From Candidatus Poseidoniaceae archaeon (GTDB lineage: Archaea; Thermoplasmatota; Poseidoniia; Poseidoniales; Poseidoniaceae): a stretch of DNA of 5,181 bases. The DNA lies in the NCBI GenBank assembly GCA_013329295.1, contig DUKP01000074.1, positions 1 through 5,181 of the forward strand, in the 5' to 3' direction. Under the pieces are notes generated by a model. That model made no database searches, was not told the DNA's origin, and saw nothing but the letters and a program-made list of their open reading frames with translations. How positions within the stretch are numbered: the stretch's first letter is position 1; each line of letters begins with the position of its first letter. The position numbers were made by a program, and so were the translations under genes. Positions 1 to 5,181 of the stretch are shown piece by piece.

Positions 1-434
1 GAAAAATTATTGTTGATACTTATGGAGGAATGGGTAGACACGGTGGTGGCGCTTTCTCAGGCAAAGATCCATCAAAAGTAGATCGCTCAGCAGCCTACGC
101 TTCAAGATGGGCAGCAAAGCACGTTGTTGCTGCAGGTTTGGCTTCACGTTGTGAGATTCAGTTAGCTTATGTAATCGGCGTTGCAGAACCGGTGAGTGTT
201 AGGGTCGAAACCTTTGGCACATCTTCCTTGAGTGAGGCAGAGGTTGCAAACAGAGTAAGAAATGTCTTTGATTTTAGGCCAGGAGCAATTTCTCGAGATC
301 TTAAATTACAAGTGCCAATTTATTCAATCACTGCCGCAGGTGGCCATTTTGGACGCGTTCCAACCGATAAAGGCGAATTCCCTTGGGAAGTAATTGATGA
401 GTCTCGTATTCGAGCCTTACAAGATGGTCAATGA
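1..434 (+). CDS. metK: S-adenosylmethionine synthetase (MetK), C-terminal part, 5' end outside window
   Basis: This enzyme makes S-adenosylmethionine from ATP and methionine in the cytoplasm. The reading frame is open from the left edge: bases 1-2 (GA) fit the last two bases of an Arg codon, followed by [20 protein letters not shown]. The ATG at base 30 is therefore an internal Met and not the start. By comparison with E. coli MetK, the Lys at 3-5 matches K245, the Lys at 63-65 K265, the Lys at 75-77 K269 and the Asp at 81-83 D271, all active-site residues. Further family blocks follow: [25 protein letters not shown], a PIY...TAAGGHFGR stretch and FPWE near the end. The length and ending are normal for the family, with no frameshift. 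It belongs to the bacterial/eukaryotic-type family, not the divergent archaeal-type synthetase. The large surface-protein gene follows 46 bases downstream on the same strand. Identification is very secure. Confidence 0.97.
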   Translation, partial: KIIVDTYGGMGRHGGGAFSGKDPSKVDRSAAYASRWAAKHVVAAGLASRCEIQLAYVIGVAEPVSVRVETFGTSSLSEAEVANRVRNVFDFRPGAISRDLKLQVPIYSITAAGGHFGRVPTDKGEFPWEVIDESRIRALQDGQ

Positions 435-480
435 TTGACTAAATCAAGTCCAAATCTCCGATTCACTCAAGAGGGGGTTC
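435..480 (+). other. Short gap between metK and the surface-protein gene
   Basis: This 46-base stretch separates two genes on the same strand. I see no convincing archaeal TATA/BRE or bacterial -35/-10 pair, and no strong hairpin followed by a T-run. The only inverted repeats are 4-base stems such as GATT-GACTA-AATC, which are too weak to call a terminator. Co-transcription of the downstream gene with metK is possible but cannot be decided from the sequence. Confidence 0.5.
471..474 (+). promoter_or_regulatory. Ribosome-binding site (GAGG) of the surface-protein gene
   Basis: GAGG, within the purine run GAGGGGG at 471-477, is complementary to the CCUC core of the anti-Shine-Dalgarno sequence and lies 6 bases before the ATG at 481. 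This supports 481 as the start over the next in-frame ATG at 502, which has no such motif at a suitable distance. Confidence 0.55.
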
Positions 481-588
481 ATGCTGGGTCAACTTGGTCT
501 TATGTCGCGTACTGCATCAAAAGCAATGTTGTTTGTTATCCTAATGGTATCTGCAAGCGTAACTCCTATGGTAGGTAGCGCCAGTGCA
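481..588 (+). other. Predicted signal peptide of the surface protein
   Basis: Residues 1-36 contain a weakly basic N-region (R10, K14), a hydrophobic core (about A15-V31, including MLFVILMV) and a small-residue cleavage region with A34-S35-A36 before S37. This points to Sec-type export. No lipobox Cys and no twin-arginine motif are present. If translation started at the ATG at 502, the signal would remain intact. Confidence 0.8.
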
Positions 589-3500
589 AGTGATACAATT
601 CTTTTGTCGCTTGATACACCCCATATTGTGATGCAGGGTGGCGATTCAACCAATGCAACACTCACTATTGAGAACAATGGCTCTTCGATTGAAAATTACA
701 ATATTTCCTTAGAAACCGACGATTTGAGTGATGTTTGGCACATAAATTTAGTTAACAATACTACCAGTTCTGTAATACCAACACAAAGCACATCAGTAGA
801 TTTAGTAATTGTCTTAGATATTGGAGCACTACCTTCGGACAGTGGTTCATTTGTAGTAAATGTAAGTGAACAGGATGGAGATTTGTATAGTACAATGACT
901 GCATATGTGACAGTAGAGCCGTCCTATGCTTCATCATTAGCATTTAATTCCATGAATGGCCCACTGCAACAAATGTATGCTGGGACTTCGGCAAATTACA
1001 CTATTGATGTAAACAATGACGGAAATGCACCAGACACAATTTTACTCGATGTTGACGCTGAGCCTGATTTAGCGAGTTTTTGGGCCAACCACACAAATAA
1101 CACCAATAATCAAAATAACAATTCAATAGTCGATGTTCCTGAAAACATACTTATGTATGGTAATACTCTAATTTCAAACAATAATGTTAATGTAATGTTG
1201 GCCGATATTTTTGATTCTGTTGGTGAGCACAATTCGACAATTGCTAATACCGGAATTTCGGGTTATGACTTACCAATGCATTTGAATGACATCAATACAA
1301 GTGGCAATGTATGGAATACGAGTCTAAGAGATTCGGGTCATACTTGGGATCTAGTTGTGTTTCATGACCAAAGCCAGACTCCGGGTTATCCTCGGTCGAA
1401 TTCAGAGTGGATTGAAAGCAAGGATGCAGGTATAGAACTTGCAAACATAATTGAGTCTGAAGGTTCAGAAGTCATGCTGATGATGACATGGGGATTCAGG
1501 AACGGAGATTCCCTAAACCCTATGCTTTATTCCAATTTTACAAATATGCAGGAACGATTGGAGGATGGATATACTGATTATCATGACAATATGACAACTC
1601 CAACTAGAGATGTTTGGATTGCTCCAGTTGGCTTAGCATATGAGAACGTTTACTACCGAGTAATGGATGATGGGGGAACACCTTCATTGCCTGGCAATAC
1701 TTTCTACGAACTCTACGATAGTAATGGAAGGGAGCCATCTCTAACAGGTTCCTATCTTGCAGCTTGTGTCCTTTATGCCTCGATGACTGGAAATGCTTCT
1801 GTGGAGACCAATGACACAATTGCCTTGTCAGCGGCATTGAAACTTGAATTGCAGCAAGCAGCCGATGATACTGTTTTCAATCAAACAAGTGACATTGAAT
1901 ATCCTTGGCAACAATCATCAAGTCCATCTATAATGAGTCAATCACGAACAATTCCTCCGGGATGGAATTTGGTTTTTGCTGACCAAGAATTAAGCAATAT
2001 GCCTGCTGGTAGCACCTCTCAAACAACTATTCAGGTGTCAATACCTAGTGATGCAGCACCTGGTTTCTATGGTTTCAATTTATTTTCAGCCTCAACTAAT
2101 GGTAATACTTCAAACAGTTACACATTTGTTGTAGAGGTACTTGCTGAAAACAACTTAAGTTTCTCTTTCCTTGACCAAGATTCTGATTTCATCCCTGGTC
2201 AAATTTCTACAACTTCGATTCAAGTAACTAATACTGGAAATTCGGAATTGGATTTAAATTGGCAATTAGAAGTTACTTCTGGCCCATGTGTTGTACAATT
2301 AATTGATGCTATGACCAATGATTTATCGCCTGGAGCATCGGAAAATATCGGATTCACTTTAGATGTTGATTCTACAGCAACTAAATCTGATGAATGTGTA
2401 TTATCGCTTGATGGTGAAGGCATGTATGGCGATTACTCATATGATGCCGAAGCATATGAATTCAACATAGGTATTGATGAACTAATCGTGTTTGAATTAT
2501 ATTCTCCAACTGCAGGAGTAATTGAATTGACTCCTCAAAATCCGGAACAATATGAGATTAGAGTTTACAATAATGGTAGTGAGTTAGTAGAATTTTTCTT
2601 AGATATTGATGATGATTCACCACTCAGCACCTCATTGATTAGCAGTAGTAGTGTGAATGTTTCCGCAGGTGGAATTGGAGTTTGGACATTGGTTACAGAT
2701 ATAGCAAACGGGTTTGTTGGCGCTTATTCTCAAGGATTTACATCGACATATTCTGATTCATCAAGTACCTCAACCGTTGACTTTGATATTCAGCCGGTAG
2801 CAAATTTCTCAATGAGTGGTCCATTAGATGGAAGAATTTCAACCAAGCCAGGTGAATCGGTTGATGTCCAATTGTCTATAATTAATACTGGAACTATGGA
2901 TTTGGATTTGACCGCATCTGTTGCAGGGTTGCCAACCGGTGCAGATGCTACGTTTTCAAGTACTGAAGTTGACCTTGATACCGGTATTACTTCTACAGTG
3001 ACAATGAGTGTAAGTATGATTTCTACAGCTCAGTCAGGCTCATATCCTCTCAACATTACCTATTCATCAGTCGAATTTTCGCAATCATTGAGTCTCGAAT
3101 TACAAGTTGCAGATAGTGTTGGTTTGACTGTAAATTCAATCAACAATAATATTGCTGCAGGTCCTATTTCAGAAGTTATTTACACATTTGAAGTGACGAA
3201 CCTTGGTTCTGCATCAGATACTTTCTTTGTAGCATTAGACTTTGATGAAAATAACAATGCATCTAGTTGGTTTGATACTACATTATCTACTTCCTCAATT
3301 AATCTAGATCCATCTTCAACTCAAGCAGTTACTATTTCTATTAGAGAGAGAGTTGCTGGTGCTCCAACAAGCGGTTGTGATGTTGGAATAATAGTGACAT
3401 CTTCTAATGATGATACAGTCTCATCAGCAATAGGCTTCAAGATTATTCCAATTCAAGCAAGTGCTCAAATTACGGTTTTATCTGGCGATGATAGTGCCAA

Positions 3501-4536
3501 GCCTGGTGAAGCCATCAGTGGAGATGTAGTAGTAACAAACACAGGTACTGGAGAGGATCAATTCCTATTAACAACAATCGGTGAAGACTGTGGCCTTTCT
3601 GAAATATTTACACTTTCAGCAGGCGCTTCATCTCAAGTCTTTTCTTGGAGTTGTACAATTGATTCAGGTGCAAGCGCAGGTTCGTCATCATTAACTTTTA
3701 GAGTTACTAGTAACGCAAGAAGTAATTATGTTGTCGAAGAAGTTGAGAGTTTTACAGTGGAAGAAAATTGGGATAATGATGATATTCTCGAAATTTCATT
3801 CAAAGATGAATCATTATCAATGGCGTCATCGGGTGGTTCCTCAACAACTATCACAGTGAAAAATAAGGCCAATGCGCCAGTAAATGGAAATTTATTCATT
3901 ATTGGAAATGACACATCACTATTCGACATCATATTGACTCCAGTGAATTCAGAGACACCTTCTGATGAATTTACCTTGGCCAATGGACAAAGTGCTGAAT
4001 TTGAAATTTTGATTAATTCAAGAGTCTCAGAATCAGAATCCGCTTTATTGAGTATCTCAGCAACTGTAGTGATAGGTGGAGTTGGATATCCTGCGGAATC
4101 AAATAATGAGTTAGTTATCATGATAGATGGCCCGGAGTTGCCACCAAATGGTGTGGAATTACCGTTCGGAGTAGTACTTGATGAGCAGCAATCTATTTCT
4201 GCTATGGTTGGTGGATGGGTATTTGCAATCCTATTACTCGTGCTTATGAATTTCTTAAGGAAGCGTAGAAAAATCGCTTCTGTCAAAGCTACGATTGAAG
4301 AGGCTGGTGAACAAGAGGAAAGCAAGCCCGATAAGAAACCTAAGAAAAAGGAAGAAAAGACAATTAAAGCACACAAGTTACAATCTAATGAATGTCGAAT
4401 GACACCAGATAACAAGGTTATCTGCCCATTCTGTGAAGCAAAACTTGGTGTTCCAAGAGGCAGTATTCCACCATTCAAGTTTAGCTGTCCACAATGTGAC
4501 AAGAAGATTAGAGTTGTTGAGAATCAAAAGTTCTGA
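481..4536 (+). CDS. Giant membrane-anchored surface protein: signal peptide, Ig-like modules with inserted SGNH-like domain, TM helix, cytoplasmic zinc ribbon
   Basis: The 1351-residue product has no function I can name. Residues 1-36 look like a signal peptide (R10, K14, hydrophobic 15-31, AxA cleavage motif at 34-36). About eight beta-sandwich modules of NEW3/CARDB type follow, roughly 38-147, 150-204 joined with 488-554, 557-664, 666-771, 773-878, 880-991, 993-1095 and 1098-1217. Recurrent signatures are N-x-G-x-x-x-D (for example NDGNAPDT, TNTGTGEDQ) and P-G-x-S/A before an alternating beta strand. Residues about 219-440 form an SGNH-hydrolase-like domain with its catalytic residues replaced. 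Possible disulfides are C603-C639 and C1037-C1058. A helix at 1241-1259 is followed by RKRRK, a Lys/Glu-rich linker and a CPFC/CPQC zinc ribbon. The exported part is acidic and poor in Lys/Arg with many N-x-S/T sequons; the tail is strongly basic, which fits an outside N-terminus and inside C-terminus. Start 481 is chosen for its GAGG site. Adhesion, ligand binding or surface-layer association are plausible roles only. Confidence 0.9.
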   Translation: MLGQLGLMSRTASKAMLFVILMVSASVTPMVGSASASDTILLSLDTPHIVMQGGDSTNATLTIENNGSSIENYNISLETDDLSDVWHINLVNNTTSSVIPTQSTSVDLVIVLDIGALPSDSGSFVVNVSEQDGDLYSTMTAYVTVEPSYASSLAFNSMNGPLQQMYAGTSANYTIDVNNDGNAPDTILLDVDAEPDLASFWANHTNNTNNQNNNSIVDVPENILMYGNTLISNNNVNVMLADIFDSVGEHNSTIANTGISGYDLPMHLNDINTSGNVWNTSLRDSGHTWDLVVFHDQSQTPGYPRSNSEWIESKDAGIELANIIESEGSEVMLMMTWGFRNGDSLNPMLYSNFTNMQERLEDGYTDYHDNMTTPTRDVWIAPVGLAYENVYYRVMDDGGTPSLPGNTFYELYDSNGREPSLTGSYLAACVLYASMTGNASVETNDTIALSAALKLELQQAADDTVFNQTSDIEYPWQQSSSPSIMSQSRTIPPGWNLVFADQELSNMPAGSTSQTTIQVSIPSDAAPGFYGFNLFSASTNGNTSNSYTFVVEVLAENNLSFSFLDQDSDFIPGQISTTSIQVTNTGNSELDLNWQLEVTSGPCVVQLIDAMTNDLSPGASENIGFTLDVDSTATKSDECVLSLDGEGMYGDYSYDAEAYEFNIGIDELIVFELYSPTAGVIELTPQNPEQYEIRVYNNGSELVEFFLDIDDDSPLSTSLISSSSVNVSAGGIGVWTLVTDIANGFVGAYSQGFTSTYSDSSSTSTVDFDIQPVANFSMSGPLDGRISTKPGESVDVQLSIINTGTMDLDLTASVAGLPTGADATFSSTEVDLDTGITSTVTMSVSMISTAQSGSYPLNITYSSVEFSQSLSLELQVADSVGLTVNSINNNIAAGPISEVIYTFEVTNLGSASDTFFVALDFDENNNASSWFDTTLSTSSINLDPSSTQAVTISIRERVAGAPTSGCDVGIIVTSSNDDTVSSAIGFKIIPIQASAQITVLSGDDSAKPGEAISGDVVVTNTGTGEDQFLLTTIGEDCGLSEIFTLSAGASSQVFSWSCTIDSGASAGSSSLTFRVTSNARSNYVVEEVESFTVEENWDNDDILEISFKDESLSMASSGGSSTTITVKNKANAPVNGNLFIIGNDTSLFDIILTPVNSETPSDEFTLANGQSAEFEILINSRVSESESALLSISATVVIGGVGYPAESNNELVIMIDGPELPPNGVELPFGVVLDEQQSISAMVGGWVFAILLLVLMNFLRKRRKIASVKATIEEAGEQEESKPDKKPKKKEEKTIKAHKLQSNECRMTPDNKVICPFCEAKLGVPRGSIPPFKFSCPQCDKKIRVVENQKF
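1087..1125 (+). repeat. Asn-rich low-complexity linker (AAC/AAT codon run)
   Basis: These bases encode residues 203-215, a run made almost only of Asn with a few Thr, His, Gln and Ser. It holds three overlapping potential N-glycosylation sequons (NHT, NNT, NNS). It lies exactly where the second Ig-like module is interrupted by the SGNH-like domain, so it probably serves as a flexible, possibly glycosylated connector. At the DNA level it is an imperfect run of AAY codons and could vary in length between strains. Confidence 0.6.
1135..1800 (+). other. SGNH/GDSL-hydrolase-like domain, apparently catalytically dead
   Basis: Residues about 219-440 follow the block order of the SGNH hydrolase subgroup I remember as ILFIGNS ... 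WDYVVLQEQSQ ... VLYMTWA ... APVGLAW ... LYDPDGSHPSLAGSYLAAC. Here the blocks read ILMYGNT (223-229), WDLVVFHDQSQ (289-299), VMLMMTWGFRNGD (331-343), IAPVGLAY (380-387) and LYDSNGREPSLTGSYLAAC (411-429). The framework match is strong and the spacing is right. However, the nucleophile Ser of block I is T229, and the Asp and His of the DxxH block V are N415 and E418. Active members of the family are esterases, lipases or carbohydrate deacetylases. This one is likely a binding domain, or an enzyme with altered chemistry. The alignment is from memory of the family and not from a search. Confidence 0.75.
4201..4257 (+). other. C-terminal transmembrane helix of the surface protein
   Basis: Residues 1241-1259 (from AMVGGWVFAI to NFL) form the only strongly hydrophobic segment after the signal peptide, and it is followed at once by the basic stop-transfer sequence RKRRK at 1260-1264. 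By the positive-inside rule the large N-terminal part is outside and the last 92 residues are in the cytoplasm. It is not a sorting signal, since those sit at the extreme C-terminus and this helix is followed by a folded domain. Confidence 0.88.
4393..4533 (+). other. Cytoplasmic C-terminal zinc ribbon
   Basis: Residues 1305-1351 contain two CPxC knuckles, C1315-P-F-C1318 and C1336-P-Q-C1339, separated by 17 residues. This fits a small zinc ribbon of the rubredoxin-like or MJ0042/zinc-ribbon type. An extra Cys (C1305) lies just before. A Lys/Glu-rich, probably disordered linker (about 1265-1298) connects it to the membrane helix. In the cytoplasm it could bind protein or nucleic acid; its partner is unknown. 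Confidence 0.8.
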
Positions 4537-4542
4537 TCAACG
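4531..4542. other. Convergent gene junction with abutting stop codons
   Basis: The surface-protein gene ends with TGA at 4534-4536, and the opposite-strand methyltransferase gene ends with TGA read from 4539 down to 4537. Together they make the palindrome TGATCA with no base between the genes. There is no intergenic space for a terminator, so transcription from each side must end inside, or run antisense into, the other gene. Confidence 0.9.
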
Positions 4543-5181
4543 CTTGTGAGCAATTAGTAAAAATGCTGTATGTCCAAATGGACCGTTTACTGGTCTCATG
4601 CCACCTTTTGATGCCTTGCCCCATTGTCTTTCCATCAGTTCTCCAGCCCATTCAATATGCAAATTATTTGCTTCACATGCATCCCATGCTCTCTCAACTT
4701 GACTTGTGACTGGACAGTAGCATGCAATTCTACCACCAGGTTTCAGTAAACCTGCAACCGAATTTATTGCAACATCATGGTTTGGTAAGTCTAAGATTAT
4801 TCCATCAACTTGGGATGATACTTGCTTAATTTTTTCAACAACTTCAGTAATATCACCCGAAATATGATGATGATTAGGGAATTGTGACAAGCATTTCTTG
4901 GCACGATTTAGATTTTCTAGGCCGACTTCAGCATGTTCATCTCTTGCCTCTACGGTTATCAAAAAACCAGTATCACCTAAAACTCTTGCAAGATGAAGAG
5001 ACAGGCCGCCACTCCCTAATCCAGCCTCCAATATTGTATCCCCTGGACCAATGCCCAATCTTGTGATGAGTACACCAGCATCTTTGGCAGAAATGGTTTG
5101 TGCTCTTCTCTTCATTCCACGGTAAAGTTCTGGGAGTCTAGGATTTAATTTGGTTAGGATCTTTTGTCCGATGATAATCTT
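4537..5181 (-). CDS. trmI: tRNA (adenine-N1)-methyltransferase, TrmI family, 5' end outside window
   Basis: TrmI enzymes use S-adenosylmethionine to make N1-methyladenosine at position 58 of the tRNA T-loop; archaeal ones may also modify position 57. The frame is open from the right edge (214 residues visible), and the residues before the ATG at 5115 (GQKILTKLNPRLPELYRG) match the family in the segment that leads into MKR. That ATG is therefore internal, and the missing part is the small N-terminal beta domain. Visible hallmarks are MKRRAQTISAKDAG, SAM motif I EAGLGSGG (5005-5028), the acidic ribose-binding residue in VEAR, a GDITE motif, LDLP (motif IV), LKPGGRIACYCP, and a C-terminal RP followed by GHTAFLLIAHKR. 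The LDLP is followed by NHD where relatives usually have a Pro two residues after the P. The ending is complete and at the expected place. The sequence looks closer to archaeal than bacterial members, whose motif is more often MPRGAQ. Confidence 0.92.
   Translation of the reverse strand, partial: KIIIGQKILTKLNPRLPELYRGMKRRAQTISAKDAGVLITRLGIGPGDTILEAGLGSGGLSLHLARVLGDTGFLITVEARDEHAEVGLENLNRAKKCLSQFPNHHHISGDITEVVEKIKQVSSQVDGIILDLPNHDVAINSVAGLLKPGGRIACYCPVTSQVERAWDACEANNLHIEWAGELMERQWGKASKGGMRPVNGPFGHTAFLLIAHKR

Noticed and set aside
432..460. Small inverted repeats after the metK stop as a terminator
   Set aside because: The stems are only 4 bases long and no T-run follows.
489..2423. Several short - strand open frames (489-677, 761-943, 1604-1837, 2220-2423)
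   Set aside because: All are antisense to the same large gene, short, and without a domain or a ribosome-binding site that I could recognise.
4120..4300. Archaeal or bacterial C-terminal sorting signal (PGF-CTERM, LPxTG type)
   Set aside because: The membrane helix is followed by about 92 residues with a folded zinc ribbon, and no PGF or LPxTG tripartite motif is present.
4426..4500. Zinc ribbon as a sign of a transcription factor or transposase
   Set aside because: No TFIIB, TFS or transposase motifs accompany it, and it is fused in frame to a membrane-anchored exported protein.
3726..4502. Long open frame of 258 codons on the - strand inside the surface-protein gene
   Set aside because: It lies wholly antisense to a well-supported coding region, its translation shows no recognisable domain, and it would include the antisense of the zinc ribbon and membrane helix. 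It is a by-product of codon use on the other strand.
4884..5066. 60-codon + strand open frame inside the methyltransferase gene
   Set aside because: It is antisense to conserved TrmI motifs, including SAM motif I, and its translation resembles nothing.
5113..5115. ATG as the start of the methyltransferase
   Set aside because: The frame is open back to the window edge, and the upstream residues match the TrmI segment that precedes the MKR motif, so this Met is internal.

Overview
The window holds three protein genes, packed almost without gaps: the 3' end of metK (+ strand, cut by the left edge), one very large gene for an exported membrane-anchored protein (+ strand, 1351 aa), and the 3' part of a tRNA (adenine-N1) methyltransferase gene of the TrmI family (- strand, cut by the right edge). 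I see no RNA gene, mobile element, CRISPR array or long repeat.

Organism. The DNA is AT-leaning and tightly packed. The TrmI resembles archaeal members of its family (MKRRAQ...KDAG, then LDLP). The large protein, with stacked Ig-like modules, a single C-terminal membrane helix, a Lys-rich tail and a terminal zinc ribbon, recalls surface proteins of planktonic marine Euryarchaeota such as Marine Group II (Poseidoniales). The MetK is of the bacterial-type family rather than the usual archaeal one. A marine archaeon with some bacterial-type housekeeping genes is therefore my best guess, but it is an inference and not a proof.

Layout. Bases 1-434 encode the catalytic-core C-terminal part of S-adenosylmethionine synthetase. 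A 46-base gap (435-480) with a GAGG ribosome-binding motif leads into the giant gene (481-4536). Its product has a signal peptide, about eight beta-sandwich modules of the NEW3/CARDB type, an SGNH-hydrolase-like domain that interrupts the second module, a membrane helix at residues 1241-1259, and a cytoplasmic zinc ribbon. Its stop codon directly abuts the stop codon of the convergent trmI gene (4537 to beyond 5181).

How they relate. MetK makes S-adenosylmethionine and TrmI uses it, but they are on opposite strands and are probably neighbours by chance. The most interesting object is the giant surface protein. Its SGNH domain keeps the family framework but appears to have lost all three catalytic residues, so it may be a binding domain displayed outside the cell and linked through the membrane to a zinc ribbon inside.
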